A DNA stretch of 63,457 nucleotides from Robiginitalea sp. (GCA_024642005.1 JAHECA010000021.1:1-63457), one strand, 5' to 3'; positions 1 to 8,154 are shown, counted from the stretch's first letter. Numbers and translations are program-made. Notes: a model not told the origin generated them from the sequence alone.

Positions 1-30
1 AAAGTCGGTGGGCAACAAGATCGTTTTCAT
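1..30 (-). CDS. Universal stress protein, N-terminal fragment (partial at window edge)
   Basis: Only ten codons lie inside the window. Read leftward from 30 they give MKTILLPTDF, the first beta strand and ATP-site Asp typical of the UspA fold and almost the same as MNTILIPTDF at the start of the next gene upstream. The stop codon of that gene lies 10 bp away on the same strand, so the two are very likely co-transcribed tandem paralogues. The rest of the protein is outside the window, so completeness cannot be judged. Confidence 0.75.
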   Translation of the reverse strand, partial: MKTILLPTDF

Positions 31-40
31 GGGGTTGCGA

Positions 41-895
41 CTATGAAACAGGTTCGGTACTGTCTGGCACTACCAGGAAAGGCACTTTAACATGAAAGCC
101 GATCTGGTCTACGTTCTGGCGGACCAGCAGGCGTTCCAGGAAAGAATGCCGCCGGTTCATCATCACCAGCAGGTCTATGGGGTGCTGCTCGGTGTATTTC
201 AGCACGGCTTCGGGCATGAGTTCCCCGCTTTCCTCCACAGTCTCGTAATCGAGTTCTTCCAGGCAGCGTTCCAAATGGGCCTTGTTGTCTTTCTGCGCTT
301 CGGAAAGGCCGCTGTTTTCGCGCACGTGCAACAAGATGATCCGCGACTGGTGCATGCGGGCGATATGCAGTACGGGCTCTAGCTCCCCGGGCTTGTAGCG
401 GCTCAGGTAATCGCTCGGAAAAAGGATGGTGCGCAGGGGGTGGTAGGGTACCTCTTCAGGCACCACCAGCACGGGTACCCTGGCTTTGCGCAGCACAAAC
501 ACCGTATTGGATCCGAGGAAAAGCTGCTTGGCCCCGCTGGCTCCCTTGGTGCCCATTACCACCAGGTCGATGCCTTTTTTGCGGGTGAGCTCCTGCACCT
601 CGTCTGTGAGGGTATTGAAAGCCGAGAGGGTCTCGAAACGGTGCCGGCGGTTGGGGAATTCCTTCTTCACCTCAGCCAGGGTAGTCTCCAGGCCCATCAG
701 GGATATGTCTACTCCCACATCGGGGATGGCGCTTACCGCGGGCCCTCCCATCATGTAATCCATGCGGTAGAAGGCCGGGGAATAGGTATGCAGCAGGTAA
801 AAGGTGCTGGTTTCGTCTTTGAAGAACATCAGGGCATAGGAGATGGCATGCCAGGCGTTCCGGGAAAAATCGGTGGGTATCAGTATGGTGTTCAT
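41..895 (-). CDS. Tandem-domain universal stress protein (UspA family)
   Basis: A 284-residue cytoplasmic protein with two Usp domains in tandem, the common two-domain architecture of about 280 residues. The first half starts with MNTILIPTDFS and carries the ATP-binding signature GTKGASG followed by GSNT. The second half begins near LRTILFPSDY but its nucleotide loop is degenerate (MNRRHSF), so probably only one half binds ATP. I prefer the ATG at 895 over an in-frame ATG at 907, because the paralogue at 1-30 also starts MKTIL and the predicted transcript begins near 915. The gene sits behind the Crp/Fnr-type promoter at 919-961 and precedes a second Usp gene. Usp genes are frequent members of anaerobic and stationary-phase regulons; the exact role is not deducible. 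Confidence 0.9.
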   Translation of the reverse strand: MNTILIPTDFSRNAWHAISYALMFFKDETSTFYLLHTYSPAFYRMDYMMGGPAVSAIPDVGVDISLMGLETTLAEVKKEFPNRRHRFETLSAFNTLTDEVQELTRKKGIDLVVMGTKGASGAKQLFLGSNTVFVLRKARVPVLVVPEEVPYHPLRTILFPSDYLSRYKPGELEPVLHIARMHQSRIILLHVRENSGLSEAQKDNKAHLERCLEELDYETVEESGELMPEAVLKYTEQHPIDLLVMMNRRHSFLERLLVRQNVDQIGFHVKVPFLVVPDSTEPVS

Positions 896-918
896 CACAC
901 GGCGCATTTAGGCTTGTC

Positions 919-961
919 TAAAGGTAACCCAGCCCCTTTCCCTTCCCTATGATATAGGTCA
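919..961 (-). promoter_or_regulatory. Composite Crp/Fnr-type promoter, stress protein operon
   Basis: The plus strand shows TGATATAGGTCA at 950-961 (TGACCTATATCA in the direction of transcription). A minus-strand -7 box TACCTTTA lies at 926-919. The centres are exactly 33 bp apart, as in eight other promoters of this window. Predicted transcription start near 915. Confidence 0.7.
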
Positions 962-1014
962 GTTCTCAGGGCGTGAAGAAGGCCATTTACCTTCCGTTTC
1001 TGGGGCAAGTTCGC

Positions 1015-1022
1015 TACCTTTA
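1015..1022 (+). promoter_or_regulatory. Candidate -7 box for deoC-deoD
   Basis: TACCTTTA matches the Bacteroidetes TAnnTTTG element and ends only 4 bp before the ATG at 1027, so a start site at the usual distance would fall on or next to the initiation codon and give a leaderless mRNA. No clear -33 TTG is visible. The shared TGAY-N4-RTCA site at 950-961 is not at the 33 bp distance for this gene. Confidence 0.4.
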
Positions 1023-1026
1023 CCCC

Positions 1027-1725
1027 ATGCCTTCCGCAGAAACATCCGGAAGCCGGCTGCCCCACCGGCCGCTTGCCTCCTACATCGACCACACTTTGCT
1101 GAGCCCGGTGGCTACAGAGGCAGAAATCGTGCAGCTGTGCCAGGAAGCCCTCGAGCACCGTTTCAGGGCCGTATGCGTAAACGGCTGCAACCTGGAAACG
1201 GCCCGCGGGGTGCTGCAGGGCAGCGCTGTTTCCCTGGCCGCCGTGGTCGGTTTCCCGCTGGGGGCCATGGCTACCGAGGCCAAGCTGTGCGAGGCCGAAG
1301 CCTGCCTGCTGGGCGGGGCCGAAGAACTCGATATGGTGCTGAACCTCGGCTGGATGAAAGCAGGCAACCTGAAAGCCATCGCCACGGAACTCCGCATGGT
1401 GCGCGATGCCGCCCCAGATACCACCCTAAAGCTGATCCTGGAGACCTGTTTTCTCGACGAGGCACAAAAAACGACCGCCTGCCGCCTGGCCCTCGAAGCG
1501 GGCTGGGACTTTGTCAAAACCTCGACCGGCTTCGGCAAGGGCGGGGCTACCCTGGCCGATGTACGGCTGATGAAGCGCCTGGCCGACAACCGGATGCAGG
1601 TGAAGGCTTCGGGGGGCATACGCGATCTCGAGGCTGCCCTGGACTTTATCGAGGCAGGGGCAGACCGCCTGGGCACTTCTTCAGGGCTGGCCCTGATGGA
1701 GGCCTTTAAAAAAAGATTCCCATGA
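1027..1725 (+). CDS. deoC: Deoxyribose-phosphate aldolase
   Basis: A 232-residue class I aldolase that cleaves 2-deoxyribose-5-phosphate to glyceraldehyde-3-phosphate and acetaldehyde in deoxynucleoside salvage. The Schiff-base lysine is K164 in DFVKTSTGF; the second active-site lysine is K193 in VKASGG; D102 in LDMVLN matches the E. coli catalytic Asp. The reading frame is open from a GTG at 973, but the 18 extra residues do not resemble the family, and a -7 box just before 1027 supports the ATG there. Its stop overlaps the deoD start (ATGA), showing translational coupling with the phosphorylase that supplies deoxyribose-1-phosphate. No phosphopentomutase is seen in the window. Confidence 0.95.
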   Translation: MPSAETSGSRLPHRPLASYIDHTLLSPVATEAEIVQLCQEALEHRFRAVCVNGCNLETARGVLQGSAVSLAAVVGFPLGAMATEAKLCEAEACLLGGAEELDMVLNLGWMKAGNLKAIATELRMVRDAAPDTTLKLILETCFLDEAQKTTACRLALEAGWDFVKTSTGFGKGGATLADVRLMKRLADNRMQVKASGGIRDLEAALDFIEAGADRLGTSSGLALMEAFKKRFP

Positions 1726-2420
1726 GTGTACACCTCGCTGCCAAACCGGGCGACATAGCCGAAACCGTTTTGCTGCCGGGCGACCCGTTGCGGGCCCAGT
1801 GGATAGCCGAAAGTTACCTGGAAGAACCCGTATGTTACAACCGTGTTCGGGGCATGCTGGGCTATACCGGACGGTACAGGGGGCAGCGCGTCTCGGTACA
1901 GGGCAGCGGCATGGGCATACCCTCGGCCCTGATCTACGGCCACGAACTCGTTGCAGAATACGGCGTAAAACGCCTGATCCGGACCGGGACAGCCGGGGCC
2001 CTGCAGCCCGGCCTGGCCCTGCGGGAGGTGGTGCTGGCCCTGTCGGCCTCGACCACCTCGGCCATTAACCAGGCCGAGTTCCCCTTTGCCGATTTTGCCC
2101 CTACGGCCACGGCTTCCCTTTTCCTGAAGGCAGCCGACTATGCCCGCAAACACCAGTTGCCCTTCCGGGCCGGCAACGTGCTCTCGGCCGACGCCTTTTA
2201 CCCGCCCGACCCGGATGCCTATGCCAAATGGACCCGGTACGGGGTACTCTGCGTGGAGATGGAGACCGCCGGCCTGTATACCCTGGCCGCCCGGCATGGC
2301 ATTGAAGCCCTCTCGATTCTCACGGTGGCCGATTCCCTGATTACCGGTGAGCACACCAGTGCGCAGGAACGCGAACGTTCCTTTGCCGCCATGGCCGAGC
2401 TGGCCCTGAACCTGCTCTGA
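1722..2420 (+). CDS. deoD: Purine nucleoside phosphorylase, DeoD type
   Basis: A 232-residue hexameric-type purine nucleoside phosphorylase, about the usual length. It aligns with E. coli DeoD along its whole length: LPGDPLRA (phosphate-binding Arg), RVRGMLG, the central GSGMGIPS, ADAFYPPD for SADLFYSPD, VEMETAGLY for the ribose-binding VEMEAAG motif, and TVADSL, which holds the catalytic Asp of the family motif TVSD. It phosphorolyses purine (deoxy)nucleosides; the deoxyribose-1-phosphate then enters the DeoC pathway. It is translationally coupled to deoC through a 4-base overlap. No further gene follows before the DUF2267 promoter. Confidence 0.95.
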   Translation: MSVHLAAKPGDIAETVLLPGDPLRAQWIAESYLEEPVCYNRVRGMLGYTGRYRGQRVSVQGSGMGIPSALIYGHELVAEYGVKRLIRTGTAGALQPGLALREVVLALSASTTSAINQAEFPFADFAPTATASLFLKAADYARKHQLPFRAGNVLSADAFYPPDPDAYAKWTRYGVLCVEMETAGLYTLAARHGIEALSILTVADSLITGEHTSAQERERSFAAMAELALNLL

Positions 2421-2456
2421 GGCAGGTGTCGCGCGCGGCAAACCCGGGGCCCGGGC

Positions 2457-2499
2457 TGATGCAGATCATTTCAGAAACCGACTGCATGGCAGACCTTGC
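2457..2499 (+). promoter_or_regulatory. Composite Crp/Fnr-type promoter, DUF2267 gene
   Basis: TGATGCAGATCA at 2457-2468 is followed after 23 bp by the -7-like box GACCTTGC at 2492-2499. The operator is identical to that of nrdJ when both are read in the direction of transcription. Predicted start near 2503, giving a leader of about 20 bases. Confidence 0.7.
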
Positions 2500-2523
2500 A
2501 GGGGTAATCCTAAACCCTGTATC

Positions 2524-2976
2524 ATGGCCTTACATTTCGATCAATTTGCCCGTGAAGGGAACGCCTTTTTGAAGGAATACGCCAAGCACATGGCTTTTGG
2601 CGGCGACACTGACAAGGCGGGCCGGGTTTTTACGGCAATCATGCACGCCCTGCGCGATATTATCCCGGTCAATGAATCCCTGCAAATGATTGCGCAGTTT
2701 CCGATGTTCCTCAAAGCGGTTTACGTGAACGGCTGGACCACCCGCAGGTCTCCCACCGACATCCGGCGTACGGAAGACTTCCTGGAACTGGTCCGCAAAC
2801 ACGGGGGCGTTGCCGCCCCGAACGATCTCGGGGAAGACGACGACCGCGTGGAGCAGTACGTGCAACTCACCTTCATCTACCTGCGGAAGTACGTTTCCCT
2901 GGGCGAGATGGAAGATGTGCGCGATACCCTGCCCAAAGACCTGAAACACATGATTTATTCCAACCTCATGTTTTAG
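2524..2976 (+). CDS. DUF2267 family protein
   Basis: A 150-residue soluble, helical protein without signal peptide or membrane segment. The block AGRVFTAIMHALRDIIPV, followed by an AQFP motif and VNGW, matches the DUF2267 pattern (ALxxLxxRLPxxEAxxLAxQLPxxLRxxYxxGW). Members often lie near universal stress proteins and other low-oxygen or dormancy genes; their molecular function is not established. The gene stands alone between its own promoter and a terminator hairpin at 3000-3032. The nearby Usp and ribonucleotide reductase genes under the same type of promoter suggest a role in the same response. Confidence 0.75.
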   Translation: MALHFDQFAREGNAFLKEYAKHMAFGGDTDKAGRVFTAIMHALRDIIPVNESLQMIAQFPMFLKAVYVNGWTTRRSPTDIRRTEDFLELVRKHGGVAAPNDLGEDDDRVEQYVQLTFIYLRKYVSLGEMEDVRDTLPKDLKHMIYSNLMF

Positions 2977-2999
2977 GCGATTCGCGCTTTTTACACTCG

Positions 3000-3032
3000 A
3001 AGCCTGACGGCCAAAAGGCCATCGGGCTTTCA
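3000..3032 (+). terminator. Intrinsic terminator after DUF2267 gene
   Basis: A 13-bp imperfect stem (AAGCCTGACGGCC paired with GGCCATCGGGCTT, one wobble and one mismatch) closes an AAAA loop and runs into a short T tract. Confidence 0.6.
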
Positions 3033-3065
3033 GTCCTGTAATACACCCATCAAAATGGCATACTC

Positions 3066-3728
3066 ATGAAACAACTACGATTATTGCTGGTGCTGCTGCT
3101 TGGGCTGCCCTGCACAGGCTGGTCGCAGTCGGTACGCGAACTCAATGTGGCATCCGTCAAAGACCTGGATCAGGTTACCGAATTCCACGAAGGCCTGGCA
3201 GCGGTCAGAAAAGGGAATACCTGGGGCTTTATCGATGCCTCGGGAACTCTCGTAATCGACTTCCGCGACGACCTGGTCTGGAATAAAACCCCCGACCCCA
3301 ACACCACCGGGGTGAATGGCATGGCCTATCCCCGATTCAGTGCGGGGCGCTGCCCCTTCAGGGCCTTTCGGGAAGAAGAAGGCGATATCCCCTTCTACGG
3401 CTTTATCGACGGGAAGGGAAATACGGTAATCGAGCCCGAATTCCTGAACGTTTCCGAATTCCGGGACGGCCTTGCGCTGGGCATCTACTTCAAAAAGACC
3501 TTCAGGGGCAAGAACAATTTTCAGCTGAACATCTACGACTACGCCTTCACGGAAGTGGTGCTGAACCCCGCCGGGGAAATGATCTGGCCCCTGGCCGAGC
3601 GGATGAACATCCTCATGCAGGCCCGTCGGTACGAGACACCGGCCCTGCTGTCGCACATCGTCGGATCAAACCTGCTCGCCGTGGAAACGACCCCCGGAAA
3701 GTGGGAGGTTCGGAAGATCAATCGCTGA
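3066..3728 (+). CDS. Exported WG-repeat protein
   Basis: A 220-residue protein with a signal peptide (MKQLRLLLVLLLGLPCTGWSQ). The mature part contains WG (KWG) repeats, seen as GLAAVRKGNTWGFIDASG followed by VIDFRDDL, then FYGFIDGKGN followed by VIEPEFL and FRDGLALG. Such repeats form beta-sheet units in exported proteins of Bacteroidetes and are commonly annotated only as WG-containing; no enzymatic motif is visible. The protein has only two or three units, fewer than many relatives. It converges with nrdJ, whose stop lies 7 bp away. No operator of the TGAY-N4-RTCA type precedes it. Confidence 0.8.
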   Translation: MKQLRLLLVLLLGLPCTGWSQSVRELNVASVKDLDQVTEFHEGLAAVRKGNTWGFIDASGTLVIDFRDDLVWNKTPDPNTTGVNGMAYPRFSAGRCPFRAFREEEGDIPFYGFIDGKGNTVIEPEFLNVSEFRDGLALGIYFKKTFRGKNNFQLNIYDYAFTEVVLNPAGEMIWPLAERMNILMQARRYETPALLSHIVGSNLLAVETTPGKWEVRKINR

Positions 3729-3735
3729 CCGTACC

Positions 3736-5451
3736 CTAAAGCTGACAGGACGCCGCACCCTTGCAATGCTGGAGCACCTGGTCGGCCCTGGAGCCATCGC
3801 GGTATACCGTCACCCCTTTAAGCCCCATTTTCCAGGCTTGGAGGAAGAGGCCTGAAACTTCCTTTTGCGCGGTATGCCCGGGCAGGTTGATGGTCTTGGC
3901 CACCGCATTGTCGGTGTGCTGCTGAAAGGCCTGTTGGTGCTTCAAATGGTATGGCCAGGGTATTTCATGGGCCGTCGCGAACAGCTCCCTCAAGGAGCCC
4001 GGCAGGTTTTTCAGGGAGGCAAGGCTTCCCGTTTCCCGTATGGCTGCCTCTGTCTGCGCATTCCAGTAACCGAGTTGCCCGAGCACCTCCCGGGCCACCG
4101 GGTCGGTTTCGAGCTGCACCCTGCCGCCGAGTATGCCCACCCGCCTGTAAGCTAAAGCGTACAGGGGTTCAATGGAATAGGAAGTGCCCGCCAAAATGGA
4201 AATGCTCCCTGTCGGGGCAATGCTGTTGCAACTGGCATTGCGCATGGGTCGGGCCGGGGCGTAAACGCTGCGGGGCCAGTTTGGAAAAGTACCCCGTTCT
4301 GCAGCCAGGCTTTCAGAAGCCGCGTAGCTGGCCTCCCTGACCAAGGCCATAACCTGCCCGGCCAGGGCCACGGCCTCCTCAGAGGCATAGGGCAGCCCGA
4401 GGCGGAGCAGCGCCTGCCCCCACCCCATTACCCCCAGGCCCACTTTCCGGTTGCCCCGGGTTATGGCTTCGACCTCCGGAAGGAGGTAATGGTTTACCGT
4501 AATGACATCATCGAGGAAACGGATGCCCGTTTGGACGCAATCACGGAGTTTTGGCCAATCAAAAACAGCCTTTCCGGGAGCCTCCTCCTTGAGCATGCGC
4601 GCGAGGTTTACCGAACCCAGGTTGCAGCTTTCAAAGGGCAGCAGCGGCAATTCCCCGCAGGGGTTGGTGGCCTCGAGCCTGCCCAGCCCGGGCACCGGGT
4701 TGCCCCGGTTAACCGCATCGAGGAAGAGCAGGCCGGGGTCGCCCCCGTGCCAGGCCTCCCCGCAGAGGGCCTCCCATACCTCCCGGGCCGGCAGCCGGCC
4801 TGCCGCTTTCTTGTTCCGGGGGTTTACAAGCTCCCAGGCTTCCTCGTTTTCAAGGGCCGTCATAAAGCGGTCGCTCACCCCTACCGAAAGGTTGAAGTTG
4901 TGCAGGTTCCCGTCGGGGTGCTTGGCCCGGATGAACTCCATAATATCGGGATGGTCGGCATTGAGGATTCCCATATTGGCCCCCCTGCGCCGGCCGCCCT
5001 GCTTGATCTGCTCGGTGGCCGCATCGAAGACGCGGATAAAGCCCACCGGGCCCGAGGCAGCCCCCTGCCCTCCGCCAACCGGATCGCCTCTGGGCCTTAG
5101 GCTTGAAAAGTTGAAGCCGGTGCCCCCGCCACTCTGGTGGATCAGGGCCGTACTGGTCAGGGCGCCAAAAATGTCTTCGAGCCGGTCGGGTACCGGCAGT
5201 ACGAAGCAGGCGCTCAACTGGCCTCCCGGCAGCCCGGCATTCATCAGCGTGGGCGAATTGGGCAGAAATTCGAGCGCGCGCATAGCCGCGTAAAACCGCG
5301 CTTCCCAGGCCGGTTGACTGGTGCCCTCTGCGGCTGCCACGGCCCGTGCCACGCGCCCGAAGAGGCCGTCGGCGTCTTCGGCTACCTGCCCGTCGGGGCC
5401 CCGTCTCAGGTAGCGGGCCTTGAGTATTTCCAGGGCGTTATCGGTAAGCAT
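3736..5451 (-). CDS. nrdJ: Adenosylcobalamin-dependent ribonucleotide reductase (class II)
   Basis: A 571-residue oxygen-independent ribonucleotide reductase. The radical-site motif NPCGE gives N263, C265 (thiyl radical) and E267. C82 (LSACFVLP) and C276 (ESCNLGSVNL) form the expected active-site disulfide pair, and the C-terminus ends with a reducible pair C563/C569 (HCKGAASC). The protein lacks an N-terminal ATP cone, so it should not be switched off by dATP at that site, and it is at the short end of the class. There is no NrdR-box-like repeat and no cobalamin riboswitch in its leader; instead it has a Crp/Fnr-type promoter at 5501-5543. It probably supplies dNTPs when an aerobic class I enzyme, presumably encoded elsewhere, cannot work. 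It needs cobalamin made or imported by genes outside this window. Confidence 0.93.
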   Translation of the reverse strand: MLTDNALEILKARYLRRGPDGQVAEDADGLFGRVARAVAAAEGTSQPAWEARFYAAMRALEFLPNSPTLMNAGLPGGQLSACFVLPVPDRLEDIFGALTSTALIHQSGGGTGFNFSSLRPRGDPVGGGQGAASGPVGFIRVFDAATEQIKQGGRRRGANMGILNADHPDIMEFIRAKHPDGNLHNFNLSVGVSDRFMTALENEEAWELVNPRNKKAAGRLPAREVWEALCGEAWHGGDPGLLFLDAVNRGNPVPGLGRLEATNPCGELPLLPFESCNLGSVNLARMLKEEAPGKAVFDWPKLRDCVQTGIRFLDDVITVNHYLLPEVEAITRGNRKVGLGVMGWGQALLRLGLPYASEEAVALAGQVMALVREASYAASESLAAERGTFPNWPRSVYAPARPMRNASCNSIAPTGSISILAGTSYSIEPLYALAYRRVGILGGRVQLETDPVAREVLGQLGYWNAQTEAAIRETGSLASLKNLPGSLRELFATAHEIPWPYHLKHQQAFQQHTDNAVAKTINLPGHTAQKEVSGLFLQAWKMGLKGVTVYRDGSRADQVLQHCKGAASCQL

Positions 5452-5500
5452 GGCCTGCAGGGTTTAGGAGCCTGGCAAGAGCCGGCCCCGCTTGCACCGC

Positions 5501-5543
5501 CCAAACTACAAAACGGGCACTTGCCCCCCACTGATCTGCATCA
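5501..5543 (-). promoter_or_regulatory. Composite Crp/Fnr-type promoter, nrdJ
   Basis: Read leftward, the operator is TGATGCAGATCA (5543-5532) and the -7 box is TAGTTTGG (5508-5501), centre spacing exactly 33 bp. Predicted start near 5497, leader about 46 bases. Between this promoter and the rightward one at 5665-5707 lies about 120 bp of AT-richer sequence without a gene. Confidence 0.75.
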
Positions 5544-5664
5544 GGCCGGCTAAAGGCAACAGAACAGTTGTCTCGGCTTGAATTAACCCTATTTGATTGA
5601 TTTACTGCGTTTTGAAATCTATTCCATGCAGAAGCCCTTCCCTGAAAGGCTGCGGAATGCCCAC

Positions 5665-5707
5665 TGATTCAGGTCATTGCTCACCCCTGTGTCGCAGGGT
5701 AACTTGG
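5665..5707 (+). promoter_or_regulatory. Composite Crp/Fnr-type promoter, PepSY-like gene
   Basis: TGATTCAGGTCA at 5665-5676 and -7 box TAACTTGG at 5700-5707, centre spacing exactly 33 bp. A TTG directly follows the operator. Predicted start near 5711. Confidence 0.7.
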
Positions 5708-5758
5708 GGCATAAGGCTGCAGATGGCCTTACTTGTTTAGTAACCAAAATCCGAAGCC

Positions 5759-6268
5759 ATGAAAAAAATCCTAGCCGGCCTTTTGTGTATTGGGTTGACC
5801 GCCCCGGCACTGGCCCAAATCGTTAAAACGGAACAGCTTTCCGAAGTGACTGTGTATGCGACCAACTACAAGTACCTCAACAGCATAGGTTCTGAGGAAC
5901 CGGCAGCTATTCCGGTAGAAATGCTGGAGCGGAAGGTGGCTGCGTTTGACCTGTTGAATTCAGAATTCTACAGCGATGAGTACGACCTGTACCAGATCAG
6001 TTTTTACATCCCCGAGGGAAAAATCCTGGCAGCTTATGACGCCGACGGAAAAATCATCCGCACCGTGGAACGCTACGAAGACATCGCCCTCCCGCCGTCT
6101 GTACGCGAAGCCGTGGCAGACCGTTTTCCGGGCTGGACTATTGAAAAAGACGTTTTTGCCGTGAGCTATCACGACCAAAAAGGAGTTACCAAAAAGTACA
6201 AACTGGTACTTTCCAACGGCGACAAAAAAGTCCGCGTAAAATTGGACGAGACAGGAAATTTCCTGTAA
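5759..6268 (+). CDS. Exported PepSY-like (DUF2874-type) protein
   Basis: A 169-residue protein with a clear signal peptide (MKKILAGLLCIGLTAPALAQ). The mature part has the fold pattern of small periplasmic PepSY-like proteins of Bacteroidetes: alternating strands with DADGKIIRTVERYEDIALPP, then VREAVADRFPGW followed by a strand, and a C-terminal YKLVLSNGDKKVRVKLDETG. Relatives are often misnamed as nicotinate-nucleotide adenylyltransferase; no nucleotidyltransferase motif is present. The function is unknown. It is driven by its own Crp/Fnr-type promoter, back to back with nrdJ, and is closed by the strong hairpin at 6335-6371. Confidence 0.65.
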   Translation: MKKILAGLLCIGLTAPALAQIVKTEQLSEVTVYATNYKYLNSIGSEEPAAIPVEMLERKVAAFDLLNSEFYSDEYDLYQISFYIPEGKILAAYDADGKIIRTVERYEDIALPPSVREAVADRFPGWTIEKDVFAVSYHDQKGVTKKYKLVLSNGDKKVRVKLDETGNFL

Positions 6269-6334
6269 AGCCGGTCGCTCTATCGAACCGATTTTAATTG
6301 CGGAGCCTCTGCGCTCTGCGGGCGCTGAGTGATG

Positions 6335-6371
6335 GACCGCCCCGGATCTGATGCCGGGGCGGTCTTTCTTT
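6335..6371 (+). terminator. Intrinsic terminator after PepSY-like gene
   Basis: Perfect 11-bp stem GACCGCCCCGG / CCGGGGCGGTC around an 8-base loop, followed by TTTCTTT. It separates the rightward gene from the converging Mla operon. Confidence 0.85.
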
Positions 6372-6397
6372 GGCTTGTTGGGAAGACCGGCCCGTCC

Positions 6398-7363
6398 CTA
6401 TTGCTGCTGCCGCTCCAGTTTGCGGAAGTACCCCCGGGTAAGCCAATTGTGTTTGAGCGCCTCCATATTCTGGTCGAACTTCTGCAGCCCTGAATCGAGG
6501 TGCTGCAGGCTGCTCTGCAGGTTGCGGGCTGCGGTGCTGTCGCGCAGGAGTACCCCTAGCGTCCCTTCCCCGGCCTCCAGGGAACCGGCAAGGCCGTCGA
6601 GCCGCCGGGTGAGCCTGCGGATGTCCTGGCCTGAACTGTCGAGGCCCGAAACCAAACTCCTGATCTGCTCACTGAATTCGGGGTCGTCGAGCAGCAGGGC
6701 CAGGGCGCTATCCTCGAACCGGAGTTCGGAGATCTTCCTGTTGAGGCGGGTTAGCGCCTCGTTCGACTGGGCGGTGGTCAGCTTCAGGTTGCGCACGCTT
6801 TCCTGCAGGTCGCGCGCCAGGGTACTGTCGTTCAGCAGCTTGCCCAATACCCCAGACCCGGTGCGGATCGACTGGGTAATGGTCAGCAGATCGGCAGTGA
6901 GCAGGGCGGCATTCTCGTTGGTCACATTCAGGGTGGTGAGCATGTCCTGGGTGCTGATGCGGCTGAAACTGCGTATCTCGTCGCCCGAATCCACAGGTTG
7001 TGCCGGGCCATTGCCGGGAATGATGTTGATGAGCATGCTGCCCACCAGGCCGTCGGAACCCACCATGGCCAGGGCGTCCTTTTTAATGTGCGACTGCAGT
7101 TCGGTATCGATGCGCATGTACACCCTTATGGTGGTATCGGTTTCCATGGTAATGGCCCGTACCGTGCCGGCATTGATCCCGGCATAGCGCACATTGTTGC
7201 CCACCTGCAGCCCGCCCACGTTGTTGAAAACGGTGGTCAGTTCAAAGGTGCGGCTGAACATTTTCTGTTCGCTCCCGATCAGGTAGGCTGCCAGAATAAG
7301 CAGTACGCTGCCCGTTACCACGAAGAGCCCGAGTTTGACGAAAGAGAGTTTAGGGGTTCCCAT
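6398..7363 (-). CDS. MCE/MlaD family substrate-binding protein
   Basis: A 321-residue protein with one N-terminal membrane anchor (LGLFVVTGSVLLILAAYLIG) followed by an MCE domain (FELTTVFNNVGGLQVGNNVR, then VGSDGLVGSMLINIIPG) and a long helical, probably coiled-coil, C-terminal half, typical of MlaD-like proteins that form hexameric rings in the periplasm. The frame is open 20 codons further upstream, but the ATG at 7363 is 4 bp after the ATPase stop and precedes the membrane segment. It is the last gene of the three-gene lipid transport operon. MlaB, MlaC and MlaA homologues are not adjacent, as is usual in Bacteroidetes. Confidence 0.9.
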   Translation of the reverse strand: MGTPKLSFVKLGLFVVTGSVLLILAAYLIGSEQKMFSRTFELTTVFNNVGGLQVGNNVRYAGINAGTVRAITMETDTTIRVYMRIDTELQSHIKKDALAMVGSDGLVGSMLINIIPGNGPAQPVDSGDEIRSFSRISTQDMLTTLNVTNENAALLTADLLTITQSIRTGSGVLGKLLNDSTLARDLQESVRNLKLTTAQSNEALTRLNRKISELRFEDSALALLLDDPEFSEQIRSLVSGLDSSGQDIRRLTRRLDGLAGSLEAGEGTLGVLLRDSTAARNLQSSLQHLDSGLQKFDQNMEALKHNWLTRGYFRKLERQQQ

Positions 7364-7367
7364 AACG

Positions 7368-8150
7368 TTACTTTTTAAAGAAGGCTTCCACCTTCGGATC
7401 GGCATTGCCGGCCAATTCGGCATAGCTGCCCTCTGCGTAATTCACCCCGTCTACCAGCAGCAGGATGCGCTCCGATACCACCCGGGCGCAGTCTACGTCG
7501 TGGGTGATAATCAGGGAGGCGGTGCCATATTTTTGCTGAATACGCCTCATCAGGCCGATAATTTCCTTGGCCGTAATGGGGTCGAGCCCGCTGGTGGGCT
7601 CGTCGTAGAGGATTACCCTGGGCTTCAGAATAAGGGTGCGCGCCAGGGCGATCCGCCGCTTCATCCCCCCCGAGAGTTCGGCCGGCATCATGTCGATGGC
7701 ATGGGCCAGGCCCACATTTTCGAGGGCTTCTTCCACAAGCGGGAGGGTGTCTTTCGGGTTGCCCAGTTTTTCGCGGTGCCGGCGCAGGGGGAATTCGAGG
7801 TTTTCGCGCACGGTCATCGAATCGTACAGGGCGCTGCCCTGGAACAGGAAGCCGATGTCGGAACGCAGCTGGTCGAGCTGTTGCCGGCCCAGGCCCGAAA
7901 TTTCCTGCCCAAGCACTTCCACATAGCCGCTGTCGGGGTCCATCAGGCCCACCAGGCACTTGATCATTACCGATTTGCCGCTGCCCGATTTGCCCATCAC
8001 CACCAGGTTTTCCCGCTCGTACAGGGTCAGGTTAAAGCCGCGCAGCACCTGCACCGGGCCAAAGCTCTTGTACAGGTCGCGGATGCGGATGACGGCTTCC
8101 TTGCCCTTGCGGGTTTCGTCGGTTTTCGGATATGTTTCGGGTTGGGTCAT
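7368..8150 (-). CDS. mlaF: ABC transporter ATP-binding protein, MlaF type
   Basis: A 260-residue ABC ATPase with Walker A GKSGSGKS, signature LSGGM, Walker B VILYDEPTSG and the switch His in ITHDVD. Its place between an MlaE permease and an MCE protein, and the RDLYKSFG and MKRRIALAR sequences, fit the MlaF/Mkl group that energises phospholipid movement between inner and outer membranes. Two ATG codons are possible, at 8165 (overlapping the permease gene) and 8150 (4 bp after it); I chose 8150 because MTQPE starts just before the conserved part. Transport direction is not deducible from sequence. Confidence 0.92.
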   Translation of the reverse strand: MTQPETYPKTDETRKGKEAVIRIRDLYKSFGPVQVLRGFNLTLYERENLVVMGKSGSGKSVMIKCLVGLMDPDSGYVEVLGQEISGLGRQQLDQLRSDIGFLFQGSALYDSMTVRENLEFPLRRHREKLGNPKDTLPLVEEALENVGLAHAIDMMPAELSGGMKRRIALARTLILKPRVILYDEPTSGLDPITAKEIIGLMRRIQQKYGTASLIITHDVDCARVVSERILLLVDGVNYAEGSYAELAGNADPKVEAFFKK

Positions 8151-8154
8151 GGGC

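Noticed and set aside
973-1026. GTG at 973 as the deoC start
   Set aside because: The added 18 residues do not fit the family, and a -7 box lies between the two candidates.
1080-2441. Long open frame opposite deoC-deoD (and similar long antisense frames at 32548-33771 and 40324-41208)
   Set aside because: High GC content creates long open antisense frames; these have no recognisable domains and lie opposite genes with clear families.
5452-5531. Cobalamin riboswitch in front of nrdJ
   Set aside because: The leader is under 50 bases from the predicted start and shows no B12-box-like conserved stretch.
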